From Acrocarpospora corrugata (lineage in GTDB: Bacteria; Actinomycetota; Actinomycetes; Streptosporangiales; Streptosporangiaceae): 35,674 bases of DNA. Below, piece by piece: positions 7,985-16,203 of the stretch. A program made the translations under genes and the position numbers. The stretch is taken from the NCBI RefSeq assembly GCF_009687845.1, contig NZ_BLAD01000104.1:1-35674 (forward strand). The letters are read 5' to 3'. Every line of letters begins with the position of its first letter. Position 1 is the stretch's first letter. The notes under the pieces are model-generated. The model saw only the letters and a program-made list of their open reading frames with translations. It searched no databases and was not told the DNA's origin.

Positions 7985-9118
7985 TTATCTGGTGGACAGC
8001 AGTTGGCCATAGATGCTCAAATGCCGGTCCACGGTCACCCCCGCGTGCAGGTGCACCCTGCTCCACTCCTGCGCGGCCCCGGCCAGCGCGGCGGCCTGGG
8101 CGGGATCGCTGAGCAGCCGCTCCAGCGCGTCGGCCAGCGCTCCGGCGTCGCCGGGCGGGACCAGCAGGCCCCGGCCGGTCAGCAGTTCGGGGATGCCGCC
8201 GACGGCGCTCGCCGCCACCGGCACCCCGGCGGCCATGGCCTCCATCACGGCGATCCCGAGCGGCTCCGCCAGGGACGGATGGGCCACCACGTCGGCCCGC
8301 GCCAGCCAGCGCCCCACGTCCGGGCGGGACCCGAGCAGCCGCAGGTCGAGGCCGAAGCTGTGCGCCTGCCGGGCCAGCGCGCCCCGCTCCGGGCCCTCGC
8401 CCAGCACCACCAGCGTGCACTCCAGGCCGCGCTGCTTCAGCAGCGCCGCCGCGCCGAGCAGCGCGCCGTGCCCCTTCCACCAGTGCAGGTTCCCGATCGC
8501 CAGGATGACCGGGCGGTCGGTGGCGAGGGCGGCGGGGGCGTGCCGGGCGAAGGCCGCCTGGGTCAGCCCGTTGTAGGCGACCCCGATCTTGGCGGCCGGC
8601 ACCTTCATCGCCGCGCCGACCTGCCGGGCCAGGTCCTGGCTGACCGCGATCAGGTAGTCGGCGCGGCGGCTGGCCCGCCGGTCCAGCGCGCGCATCGGCG
8701 CGGAGCGCGGGCACTGGTCCGGCGCGGTGTGCCGGCCGGCCACCAGCACCCGGACCCGGGCCAGCCGGGCCAGCGCGGCGGCGGCCACGTAGCACTGGAA
8801 CAGGTGCGCGTGCAGCACGTCGGGCCGGGTCCTGCGCAGGTAGCGCACCATCCGGGCGCACGCGCGCAGGCCCGCCGGCAGGGCCCGCCAGCCGTGCCCG
8901 GAGAACGTGCGGAAGCCCAGATGCACGACCGGGACGCCCGCTTCGTGCAGGTGTGCCTCACGCGGCCCGCCGCCGAACATCACCAGCACCTCGGTCCGTA
9001 CTCCGCGGGCCTTGAGTTCCCTGGCCAGTAGCACGACCTGGTGTTCCGCACCGCCCAGGCCGAGATGACCGATGAGCTGAACCACCATTTCGGGACGGCG
9101 CGAAGTGTCACGGAGCAT
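7985..9118 (-). CDS. Glycosyltransferase family 4 enzyme (second of tandem pair)
   Basis: A GT-B glycosyltransferase of about 377 residues. The N-terminal loop is LIGHLGLGGAEHQVV. The Rossmann-like donor domain holds ILAIGNLHWWKGH, and the donor site reads SLAEPLGIAVMEAMAAG then VAASAVGGIPELL. It probably adds a sugar to the growing repeat unit. The start is ambiguous: ATG 9118 leaves a 45-bp divergent gap to the Wzy-like gene, while ATG 9145 and ATG 9088 are in frame but have no better ribosome-binding site. It leads a minus-strand gene run (GT4, GT4, amidotransferase, flippase) with short gaps or overlaps. Donor and linkage are unknown. Confidence 0.91.
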   Translation of the reverse strand: MLRDTSRRPEMVVQLIGHLGLGGAEHQVVLLARELKARGVRTEVLVMFGGGPREAHLHEAGVPVVHLGFRTFSGHGWRALPAGLRACARMVRYLRRTRPDVLHAHLFQCYVAAAALARLARVRVLVAGRHTAPDQCPRSAPMRALDRRASRRADYLIAVSQDLARQVGAAMKVPAAKIGVAYNGLTQAAFARHAPAALATDRPVILAIGNLHWWKGHGALLGAAALLKQRGLECTLVVLGEGPERGALARQAHSFGLDLRLLGSRPDVGRWLARADVVAHPSLAEPLGIAVMEAMAAGVPVAASAVGGIPELLTGRGLLVPPGDAGALADALERLLSDPAQAAALAGAAQEWSRVHLHAGVTVDRHLSIYGQLLSTR

Positions 9119-9163
9119 GACCGTGATAGTACTCAGCGTGATCATTGGTGCAAGGAGGTCGGC

Positions 9164-10369
9164 GTGGAGTTCGTGGTCGTCGGGATGGTGGCGGTGACGC
9201 TCACCTGGCTGGTGCGAGCCGGCCTGCCGAGTCGGATGGCGGCGCGGGTGCTGCCGGTGCTGCTGCTGGCGCTGGCCGTCCGGCTGCTGGTGCACGTCGT
9301 GGTGATCCGGGCCGACCTGCTCGGCTACGGCGGCGACAACCTCACCTACGAGTCCTGGGCCGCCGACATCGCCCAGTACTGGTCGATGTCCGGCTTCGGG
9401 TTCGTCACCGCGGCCGAGATGAGCAACCTGCACGCGGTGGCCGTGCCGTGCAACCTGTTCGCCCTGGTGATGGTCCTGTGCGGCGGGCCGGCCCCGCTGG
9501 CCTGCACGGCCGTGGTCGGCCTGGTGGCGTGCGCGCTGTGCCTGGTGCTCTACCGGGCGGCGCTGCTGGTGGGCGCGGACGAGCGGGCGGCGTTCCGGCT
9601 GCTGGTGCTGGCCGCGTACATGCCCTCGTTCCTGTTCCACACCTCGGACACCTTCAAGGACGGCATCAACGCGTTCCTCGTGGTGGTCTGCCTGTACCTG
9701 GTCATCTCCCATCTGCACCGGTTCGACGTGCGCAAGCTGGTGCTGCTCGCGATGGCGCTGTGGGCGCTGTGGCATGTGCGGCCGTACATGGTGTTCATGT
9801 GCGCGCTGCCGCTGGCGGTCGGGCTGCTGCGCTCGCGCCGGGCGATGGGGATCGGGCTGGTGGCGGCGGCGGCCGCGCTGGTGCTGCTGCCGGGGCTGCC
9901 GCTGGAGGTCATGCAGGAGCAACTGGATCGCGGGCAGTCCGCCCTGGTACGGCAGGCCAACGCGAGCGGCGGCTCCGGGGTGGTGTTCGCCGACGGCGGC
10001 GATCCGTGGGCGGCGCTCGGGCCGAAGGTGCTCTACACCGTGTTCGCGCCGTTCCCGTGGGCCGACGGCAGCCTGGTGTTCCAGCTGGGCAAGATCGAGA
10101 CCCTGCTCTGGTACGTGCTGCTGGTGCTGGCCGCCGTGGGGGCGCGGCGGCTGTGGCGGCGGGATCCCCGGCTGCTGCTGGTCCTGGTGCTGTTCCTGCT
10201 GCCGGCCACCGTCGCGTACGCGACGACGATGGCAAACGTGGGCCTAATCCTTCGCCAGCGCATGCCAATCGTCATGGTCGCGAGCCTGCTGTCGGCGCTG
10301 GCGTGGACCAAACTTCCGGCCGGGCCATCTCCGGCCCGCAAGGAGCACGCGGAGGCCGTACATGGGTAG
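9164..10369 (+). CDS. Polytopic membrane protein, candidate Wzy-type polysaccharide polymerase
   Basis: This 401-residue protein has roughly ten hydrophobic helices and a large central loop. GTG 9164 is the start because a perfect AAGGAGG lies 5 nt upstream (9152-9158); the frame is open further upstream without support. Features seen are TSDTFKDGINAF before a helix and a late NVGLILRQRMPIVMVASLL. Both resemble the KD and R-X-R-X-P features of many poorly conserved exopolysaccharide polymerase-like proteins. It is the only polytopic candidate in the locus besides the flippase and the priming transferase, so the polymerase role is likely by elimination. It overlaps the next glycosyltransferase gene by 8 nt and is divergent from the GT4 pair. 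Confidence 0.75.
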   Translation: MEFVVVGMVAVTLTWLVRAGLPSRMAARVLPVLLLALAVRLLVHVVVIRADLLGYGGDNLTYESWAADIAQYWSMSGFGFVTAAEMSNLHAVAVPCNLFALVMVLCGGPAPLACTAVVGLVACALCLVLYRAALLVGADERAAFRLLVLAAYMPSFLFHTSDTFKDGINAFLVVVCLYLVISHLHRFDVRKLVLLAMALWALWHVRPYMVFMCALPLAVGLLRSRRAMGIGLVAAAAALVLLPGLPLEVMQEQLDRGQSALVRQANASGGSGVVFADGGDPWAALGPKVLYTVFAPFPWADGSLVFQLGKIETLLWYVLLVLAAVGARRLWRRDPRLLLVLVLFLLPATVAYATTMANVGLILRQRMPIVMVASLLSALAWTKLPAGPSPARKEHAEAVHG

Positions 10370-11516
10370 GCGAATCAGGATCATGAGGGTGATCGCGCGG
10401 ATGAACGTGGGCGGCCCGGCGCTGCAGGCGGTGACGCTGCTGGACCACCTCGACGCGGCCAGGTTCGAGCAGCGCATCTACACCGGCGCGCTGGCTCCCG
10501 GCGAGGGCGACTACGTGGACCTGCGCGGGCAGGGCGCGGCCACCATCCGGGTGCCGGGCCTCGGCCGCTCCATCGGGCCACGCGACGACGCCCGCGCGCT
10601 GGCCAGGCTGGTCCGCGAGATGCGCGCGTTCCGCCCGCACATCGTGCACACCCACACCGCCAAGGCGGGCGCGCTCGGGCGGGTCGCCGCCACCATCGCC
10701 CGGGTGCCGGCCCGGGTGCACACCTTCCACGGGCACCTGCTGCACGGCTACTTCACCGGTCCGAAGCGGGCGGCGATGATCGCGACCGAGCGCGGCCTGG
10801 CCCGGCTCAGCCACCGGCTGGTCGCGGTCGGCGAGCAGGTCCGCGACGACCTGCTGGCGGCCGGCATCGGCAGCCCGGAGAAGTTCGTGGTGCTGCCGCC
10901 GGGCACCCGGGTCCCGCCGCTGCCGCCCAGAGCCGAGGCCCGCGCCCGGCTCGGGCTTCCGCAGAACGTGCCCGTGGTCGCCTACATCGGCCGGATCACC
11001 CAGGTCAAGCGGCCCGACCGGTTCCTGGAGGTGGCCCGGCTGATCCGGGGTACGGTGCCGGACGCGCAGTTCGCCGTCTGCGGGGACGGCGACCTCGCGC
11101 ACACCCTGCGCGAGGAGCCGGGCCTGCGCCTGCTCGGCTGGCGGCCCGACCTGGAGACCGTGCACGCGGCCAGCGACCTGGTCCTGCTCACCTCCGACAA
11201 CGAGGGCACCCCGCTGTCCCTGATCGAGGCCGCGCTGTCCGGGGTGCCGTGCGTGGCGACCCGGGTCGGCAGCGTGCCCGAGGTGGTCGCGGACGGCTCC
11301 ACCGGGCTGCTCACCGGCTGCGACAGCAAGGAACTCGCGGCGGCGGCGATCCTGCTCCTCACCGACCGCGGCCTGGCCGACCGGCTGGGGCGGGCGGCCG
11401 CCGCCAGGGCCGAGTGCCTTTTCGGCATTCCGCGTTTCGTGGACGACGCCCGTGCACTATATGAGGACCTTTATCGGCACAACCCGGTCCTGGCGGATAT
11501 TTCCGGTGCGCGGTGA
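10362..11516 (+). CDS. Glycosyltransferase family 4 enzyme (third)
   Basis: This 384-residue GT-B enzyme has an acceptor-side loop MNVGGPALQ, a central VHTHTAKAGALGR and VHTFHGHLLHGYF, the donor-domain start VAYIGRITQVKRPDRF and the donor site SDNEGTPLSLIEAALSG then VATRVGSVPEVV. The HTHTAKAG and FHGH pattern is that of GT4 enzymes often annotated as capsule/EPS hexosyl- or HexNAc-transferases. ATG 10362 is preceded by GGAGG with a 6-nt spacer and overlaps the membrane-protein stop, indicating co-translation. It is followed by a 106-bp gap containing two inverted repeats before the sugar-nucleotide genes. Confidence 0.93.
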   Translation: MGRRIRIMRVIARMNVGGPALQAVTLLDHLDAARFEQRIYTGALAPGEGDYVDLRGQGAATIRVPGLGRSIGPRDDARALARLVREMRAFRPHIVHTHTAKAGALGRVAATIARVPARVHTFHGHLLHGYFTGPKRAAMIATERGLARLSHRLVAVGEQVRDDLLAAGIGSPEKFVVLPPGTRVPPLPPRAEARARLGLPQNVPVVAYIGRITQVKRPDRFLEVARLIRGTVPDAQFAVCGDGDLAHTLREEPGLRLLGWRPDLETVHAASDLVLLTSDNEGTPLSLIEAALSGVPCVATRVGSVPEVVADGSTGLLTGCDSKELAAAAILLLTDRGLADRLGRAAAARAECLFGIPRFVDDARALYEDLYRHNPVLADISGAR

Positions 11517-11539
11517 ATGGCAGTTCAACCGCCAGGCGA

Positions 11540-11569
11540 CACGGAAATCGCGGTGCACGCATTTCCGTG
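11540..11569 (+). promoter_or_regulatory. Hairpin between glycosyltransferase and epimerase genes
   Basis: CACGGAAAT (11540-11548) and ATTTCCGTG (11561-11569) are perfect 9-bp inverted arms. A further GCG/CGC pairing inside leaves one bulged C and a GTGCA loop. It begins 24 nt after the glycosyltransferase stop. No T-run follows, so it may be an RNA processing or attenuation element, a weak terminator, or a protein-binding site. Confidence 0.5.
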
Positions 11570-11583
11570 GCCTCAGTCCTAAA

Positions 11584-11604
11584 GTGATCTCGAATATCGA
11601 TCAC
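11584..11604. promoter_or_regulatory. Inverted repeat upstream of epimerase gene, possible operator
   Basis: GTGATC and GATCAC flank a 9-bp AT-rich spacer (TCGAATATC) 19 bp before the epimerase start. The arms are perfect and the segment is less GC-rich than its surroundings, as expected for a regulator site. No matching promoter hexamers are convincing. Confidence 0.35.
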
Positions 11605-11622
11605 ATGCCATTGGGGTGGGAT

Positions 11623-12570
11623 ATGCGAGTGCTGATCACCGGTGGCGCGGGATTCATCGGGGCGAATCTCTGCGCTTTTCTGACGGGATTTCCCGGCGTC
11701 CGCGGGGTGGTCGCCCTGGACGATCTGAGCACCGGGAGCGCCGACAACCTGGACGGCACCTCGGCCGAACTCGTCACGGGCTCGATCCTGGACCGGCCGC
11801 TGCTCGACCGGCTGGTGGCCGCCGCCGACACGGTGGTGCACCTGGCCGCCCGGCCGTCCGTGCCCCGCTCGCTGGCCGATCCGGTGGCCAGCCACGAGGT
11901 GAACGCGACCGGCACGGTCAACGTGCTGGAGGCCTGCCGCCGGACCGGCGCGCACCTGATCCTCGCCTCGTCCTCCTCGGTGTACGGCGACACCGAGGTG
12001 ACGCCCAAGCACGAGGACCTGGCCACCCGCCCGCTCAGCCCGTACGGGGCGGGCAAGCTGGCGGCCGAGGCGTACGCGCTGGCTTACGGCTCCTCATTCG
12101 GGCTGCCGGTGCTGCCGCTGCGGTTCTTCAACGTGTACGGCCCGCTGCAGGCCGCCGGGCACGCCTACGCCGCCGTCATCCCCGCCTTCGTGGACGCCGC
12201 GCTGTGCGGCGAGCCCGTCACCGTGCACGGCGACGGCGAGCAGACCAGGGACTTCACCTACGTCGGCACGGTGGTCCGGCTGCTGGCCGACGCGGTCCTG
12301 CGCCGGGTCACCAGCCCGGCCCCGGTCAACCTCGCCTTCGGCACCCGGGTGACGGTCAACCAGCTGATCACGATGATCGGCGAGATCCTCGGCGCGGCCC
12401 CGGCCGTCCGGCACGTGCCCGCCAGGCACGGCGACGTGCGCCACTCGCAGGCCGCCTGCGACCGGCTCGGCCTGCTGTTCCCGAACGTCGATCCGGTCCC
12501 GCTGGGCGACGGCCTGAAGCACACGGTGGCCTGGTTCGAACGCAACGTGACGACCGCGGGGACGGTGTGA
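11623..12570 (+). CDS. NAD-dependent sugar-nucleotide epimerase (extended SDR)
   Basis: This 315-residue protein has the Rossmann motif TGGAGFIG near the N-terminus, LDDLSTGS, the catalytic SSSSVYGD and YGAGK (Tyr-X3-Lys), and the substrate-loop segment LRFFNVYGP. These are features of UDP-glucose/GlcNAc 4-epimerase-like enzymes. ATG 11623 is preceded by GGGGTGGGAT; the frame is open further upstream without a good site, and the residues before MRVLITGG do not look like the family. It overlaps or abuts the UDP-sugar dehydrogenase gene, so the two probably act in one pathway making the uronic-acid precursor. Exact stereochemistry is not visible. Confidence 0.92.
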   Translation: MRVLITGGAGFIGANLCAFLTGFPGVRGVVALDDLSTGSADNLDGTSAELVTGSILDRPLLDRLVAAADTVVHLAARPSVPRSLADPVASHEVNATGTVNVLEACRRTGAHLILASSSSVYGDTEVTPKHEDLATRPLSPYGAGKLAAEAYALAYGSSFGLPVLPLRFFNVYGPLQAAGHAYAAVIPAFVDAALCGEPVTVHGDGEQTRDFTYVGTVVRLLADAVLRRVTSPAPVNLAFGTRVTVNQLITMIGEILGAAPAVRHVPARHGDVRHSQAACDRLGLLFPNVDPVPLGDGLKHTVAWFERNVTTAGTV

Positions 12571-12572
12571 AC

Positions 12573-13820
12573 ATGCGCAAGCTCATGGTCATCGGGCAGG
12601 GCTACGTGGGCCTGCCGCTCGCCGTCCAGGCTGCCGAGAACGGCTACGACGTGACCGGCGTGGACGTGGACACCTACCGGGTCAAACTCCTCAACACGGG
12701 CGAGTCCTTCGTGGAGGACGTGTCCTCGGCCCGGCTGGAGAACGTCCTGCGGACCGGGTGCTATCGCGCGGTCCTGGACCCGGCCGAGTCGCCCGACTTC
12801 GACGTCTGCGTGATCACCGTGCCTACGCCGCTGCGGGACGGCGCGCCCGACCTCAGCCACATCGTCTCGGCCGGCCGGTCCATCGCCCCGCTGCTGCGGC
12901 CCGGCCGGACCGTGGTGCTGGAGTCCACCACCTACCCGGGCACCACCGAGGAGCTGCTGCAGGAGATCCTGGAGGACGGCAGCGGGCTGCGCACGCCCGA
13001 GGACTTCCATCTGGGCTACAGCCCGGAGCGGATCGACCCGGGTAACCCGCACTGGGGGCTGGCCAACACCCCGAAGATCGTGTCCGGCGTGTCGGACTCC
13101 TCGCTGCGGGCCGTGTCGGAGTTCTACGCCTCCATCGTGGAGCAGGTCGTCCCGGTCACAGGGACCCGGGTGGCCGAGCTGTCCAAGCTGCTGGAGAACA
13201 CCTTCAGGCACGTGAACATCGCCCTGGTCAACGAGCTGGCGGTGTTCGCCGCCGAGCTCGGCATCGACGTGTGGGAGTCGATCGACGCGGCGTCCACCAA
13301 GCCGTTCGGCTACCTGCGGTTCGTGCCGGGGCCGGGGGTGGGCGGGCACTGCCTGCCGATCGACCCGTCGTATCTGTCGTGGAAGGTGAAGCGGTCGCTG
13401 GGGCACAACTTCCGCTTCGTCGAGCTGGCCAACGACGTCAACGAGCACATGCCCGACTATGTCGCGCACCGGGTGATGCTCGGGCTCAACCAGCGGGGGC
13501 TGGCGGTGCGGGGGAGCCGGGTGCTGCTGCTCGGCATGGCGTACAAGAAGAACACCGGCGACGCGCGGGAGTCGCCCGCGGCCGAGGTGGCCAGGCGGCT
13601 GCGGCGGCTGGGGGCGGACGTCGCGGCGGTTGATCCGTTCGCGGAGCCGCCGGCCGGGGTGGAGGCGGTGGAGCTGACCGCCGCCGAGCTGGACCGGGCC
13701 GATGTGGTGGTGCTGCTCACCGACCACGACAGCTTCGACTACGCCTTGGTCCAGGAGCGCGCGGCCTATGTCTTCGACACCCGCCGCCGCTGTGAGGGGC
13801 CGAATGTGGAGCTGCTGTAG
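12573..13820 (+). CDS. UDP-N-acetylhexosamine-type 6-dehydrogenase (nucleotide sugar dehydrogenase)
   Basis: This 415-residue enzyme of the UDP-glucose/GDP-mannose dehydrogenase family oxidises the C6 hydroxyl of a UDP-sugar to the uronic acid with two NAD+. Seen are GQGYVGLPLA (NAD site), TVPTPL, SPERIDPGN and the catalytic-cysteine motif GPGVGGHCLPIDP, then SYLSWK. The last pattern is that of the WbpA/WecC/TviB group acting on UDP-GlcNAc or UDP-ManNAc rather than UDP-glucose. The ATG at 12573 is used; a GTG at 12567 that overlaps the epimerase stop as GTGA and has GGGG 5 nt upstream is an equally good start. The last three codons lie in a run of lower GC that continues into the leader of the lectin gene. 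Confidence 0.93.
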   Translation: MRKLMVIGQGYVGLPLAVQAAENGYDVTGVDVDTYRVKLLNTGESFVEDVSSARLENVLRTGCYRAVLDPAESPDFDVCVITVPTPLRDGAPDLSHIVSAGRSIAPLLRPGRTVVLESTTYPGTTEELLQEILEDGSGLRTPEDFHLGYSPERIDPGNPHWGLANTPKIVSGVSDSSLRAVSEFYASIVEQVVPVTGTRVAELSKLLENTFRHVNIALVNELAVFAAELGIDVWESIDAASTKPFGYLRFVPGPGVGGHCLPIDPSYLSWKVKRSLGHNFRFVELANDVNEHMPDYVAHRVMLGLNQRGLAVRGSRVLLLGMAYKKNTGDARESPAAEVARRLRRLGADVAAVDPFAEPPAGVEAVELTAAELDRADVVVLLTDHDSFDYALVQERAAYVFDTRRRCEGPNVELL

Positions 13821-13861
13821 CGGTCCTTGGTTCCCTTCAAGTCTTCCCAAAGACAAACGCA

Positions 13862-13867
13862 TATAGT
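13862..13867 (+). promoter_or_regulatory. Candidate -10 element for the lectin gene
   Basis: TATAGT lies in a locally AT-rich stretch about 40 bp after the dehydrogenase stop. It would start a transcript near 13873 with a leader of roughly 160 nt. No good -35 hexamer sits at 16-19 bp, so this is a weak prediction. Confidence 0.3.
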
Positions 13868-13909
13868 GCGATTTATCCTTTTTGGATGATGTTTCCTTTG
13901 GGTCGGAAC

Positions 13910-14016
13910 TGCCGATAAGTGTCGTGAACGCCTGGCCTGCGGTCTGTGCCCGACATCGGCATTCTGGGGAATCTCCGTCGATTCGAGAAAATCCGCACGG
14001 CCGGTCGTGCGGATTT
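13910..14016 (+). promoter_or_regulatory. Structured 5' leader of the lectin gene (two hairpins)
   Basis: Hairpin I pairs TGCCGAT (13910-13916) with ATCGGCA (13955-13961), continued by GTCG (13921-13924) with CGAC (13951-13954) after a 4-nt bulge. Hairpin II is a perfect 11-bp stem, AAATCCGCACG (13989-13999) with CGTGCGGATTT (14006-14016), closed by a 6-nt loop. Hairpin II ends 20 nt before the ATG. I do not recognise a known riboswitch class. An mRNA-stabilising 5' structure or regulator binding site are alternatives. Confidence 0.45.
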
Positions 14017-14036
14017 ACTCAAAATCGGGGGAAACC

Positions 14037-16151
14037 ATGGATATCGGACGCCCGCGTCCGCGGAGAGCGCAGGTGGCAGGCCGGATCGTGGCCGCCACCG
14101 CGCTCGCCGGCCTCAGCCTCACCGTCACGACCTCGCCCGCATCGGCGGCGCCGCTCAGCTCCGAGAGCTTCCACGGCGCGAAGATCCCCTCCACCGGCTG
14201 GATGATCGGCAGCCCCAAGGGCGCCGACAGCCCGTGCGCCACCGCCGCCACCGCCACCGTGGCCGGGTTCCTCCCGGCCTGCCGGGAGGTCCTGGCCGGA
14301 AACGGCAAGGCCGACCCGGACGGCGAGGGCGCGTTCCGGCTCACCGACAACTCCTCGTTCAACGCCGGCTCGCTGCTCTTCGACAAGCCGATCAAGGCCG
14401 ACCGGGGCGTGAGTCTCGAGTTCGACATGTACCAGTACAAGGGCCGGCCGACCACCGACAAGTTCGGCAAGCGCGGCGCGGACGGCATCGCCTTCTACAT
14501 CGTCGACGGCGCCACCACCAAGGTCGACCCCGGTGAGGCCGGCGGCGGCCTCGGCTACAAGGGACTGTCCGGCGCCTTCGTCGGCATCGGCTTCGACGAG
14601 TTCGGCAACTTCTCCAGCACCCCCGGCGGTCCCGGCGGTCCCGGCCTCACGCCGAACAGCGTCGCCGTCCGCGGCTCGGCCTCGGCCGGCTACAAGTACA
14701 TCTTCGGCAAGTCGCTGGACCCGGCCGTCCATCCCCTGGCCAACGACGCCGCCACCCAGCGGGCCGACGCCAAGCGACACGTCACGATCGACATCAACTC
14801 CAAGAACGTGATGAACGTCGAGGTCGACTTCAACAACGGCAAGGGCCCGCAGCCCGTCGTGGTGGACCTGGACCTGGACAAGCTGCCCGGCCAGGAGCCG
14901 CTGCCCAAGACCCTGAAGGTCGGCTGGGCCGCCGCCACCGGCAACGCCTCGGCGGTGCACGAGATCAGCGGCTTCCAGGCCCGTACGCTCGACGCCGACC
15001 TGAATCTGAACGTGACCGACAATGGCCCCTGGCAGGCGGGCCAGACCGGCGCGTACAACCTCGACGTCGCCGTGAACGCCAACAACGGCTGGTCCGACGA
15101 CCAGGTCAAGCTGAACTGGACCATCCCCGCCGGCGTCACCGCGACCGCGGCCAAGGGCGACGGCTGGACCTGCACGATCGCCGGCCAGGTCGTCACCTGC
15201 ACCAGCGTGACCCACGTCGGGCCCGGTAACCACTACCCGCCCGTCAAGATCGACGTCGCGGTCGGCAAGACCGTCGCCGGCACCGCCGTCGCCACCGGCG
15301 GCATCGACATCCCGACCGCCGTGCCCGGCGGCGTGGAGGCCAACCCGGCCGACAACAAGGCCACCAGCACGGTCTCGGTGAAGGCCGGGCCCGCCCTCAT
15401 CAAGCTCGCCGTCGGCGGCGACAAGGAGATCACCGCGGGCGCCGGCGGCAAGGTCACGCTGACCGCCACCAACGCGCCCGGCGCCGGTCCCAGCAGCGGC
15501 CCGGTCACGGTCAACTACGAGGTGGGCCCGGGACTGACCGTCAACAGCGCCCAGGGACCCGGCTGGACCTGCACCATCGCCGGGCAGAAGGTCTCCTGCA
15601 CGCGCTCCGACCCGCTGCCGCCTGGCGGTTCGTACCCGCCCGTCGCCATCGACGTGACCTCGGCGGTGGACACCGTCGCCGGCAACGTCCCGACCACCGC
15701 CCTGCTGGTCGGGGTGCCCGGCGTGACCGTCACCGGCGGCCTGGTCGTGAAACCGGCCGCGGCCCAGGCCGCCGTGAAGGTGACGTCCAACCCGAACCCG
15801 TACGTGCCTGGCGGCAAGTTCACCTACACCGCCTCGGCCGCCAACCCGGGCCCGGGAGCGATGAACGGCGCCAGCGTCAAGGTCACCTGGCCGGCCGCGT
15901 TCAAGCCGCTCAAGTGGAAGTGCGCCGCGACCGGCGGCGCGGTCTGCCCGGCCGCAGAAGGCACCGGTGACGTCAACGTCACGGTCGACCTGCCCGCGGG
16001 CGGCGCGCTCACCTACACCCAGGTGTGCCAGATGCCGGTGGGCGTGACCGCGTCGTTCACCGCCTCGATCGCGGTGGTGGTGCCGGGCACCGGCTGCACC
16101 GCCGAGAAGCCGTGCATCGCCACGGACACCAACAAGCCGGCCCTTCCGTAG
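14037..16151 (+). CDS. Secreted L-type lectin-like protein with three DUF11-type repeats
   Basis: This 704-residue exported protein has a signal peptide (basic RPRPRRAQ, hydrophobic VAATALAGLSL, cleavage near SPASA-AP at about residue 37). Next is a legume/L-type lectin-like beta-sandwich of about 270 residues (SFHGAKIPSTGWMIG, FRLTDN, GADGIAFYIVDG, GFDEFGNF). Three immunoglobulin-like DUF11-type repeats of about 115-125 residues follow; the first two share GWTCTIAGQ-V-CT and YPPV-IDV, and the third is more diverged. There is no LPXTG or C-terminal membrane anchor. ATG 14037 is preceded by CGGGGGAAACC; an ATG ten codons earlier lies inside hairpin II and is less likely. Placed next to the polysaccharide locus, it may bind the polymer or another glycan at the cell surface. 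That role is inferred. Confidence 0.85.
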   Translation: MDIGRPRPRRAQVAGRIVAATALAGLSLTVTTSPASAAPLSSESFHGAKIPSTGWMIGSPKGADSPCATAATATVAGFLPACREVLAGNGKADPDGEGAFRLTDNSSFNAGSLLFDKPIKADRGVSLEFDMYQYKGRPTTDKFGKRGADGIAFYIVDGATTKVDPGEAGGGLGYKGLSGAFVGIGFDEFGNFSSTPGGPGGPGLTPNSVAVRGSASAGYKYIFGKSLDPAVHPLANDAATQRADAKRHVTIDINSKNVMNVEVDFNNGKGPQPVVVDLDLDKLPGQEPLPKTLKVGWAAATGNASAVHEISGFQARTLDADLNLNVTDNGPWQAGQTGAYNLDVAVNANNGWSDDQVKLNWTIPAGVTATAAKGDGWTCTIAGQVVTCTSVTHVGPGNHYPPVKIDVAVGKTVAGTAVATGGIDIPTAVPGGVEANPADNKATSTVSVKAGPALIKLAVGGDKEITAGAGGKVTLTATNAPGAGPSSGPVTVNYEVGPGLTVNSAQGPGWTCTIAGQKVSCTRSDPLPPGGSYPPVAIDVTSAVDTVAGNVPTTALLVGVPGVTVTGGLVVKPAAAQAAVKVTSNPNPYVPGGKFTYTASAANPGPGAMNGASVKVTWPAAFKPLKWKCAATGGAVCPAAEGTGDVNVTVDLPAGGALTYTQVCQMPVGVTASFTASIAVVVPGTGCTAEKPCIATDTNKPALP

Positions 16152-16163
16152 GGTCTGGTCCAG

Positions 16164-16195
16164 GCGCGGCCGTCCCGGTCCCGGGGTGGCCGCGC
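16164..16195. terminator. Bidirectional terminator-like hairpin
   Basis: GCGCGGCC (16164-16171) and GGCCGCGC (16188-16195) form a perfect 8-bp GC stem with a 16-nt loop, in the short gap between the convergent lectin and short-chain dehydrogenase genes. There is no long T-run, as is common in high-GC actinobacteria. Confidence 0.6.
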
Positions 16196-16203
16196 TTCGC
16201 CGT

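Noticed and set aside
13873-14036. Known riboswitch (c-di-AMP ydaO type or c-di-GMP GEMM type) before the lectin gene
   Set aside because: I could not find the conserved core sequences of either class; only generic hairpins are visible.
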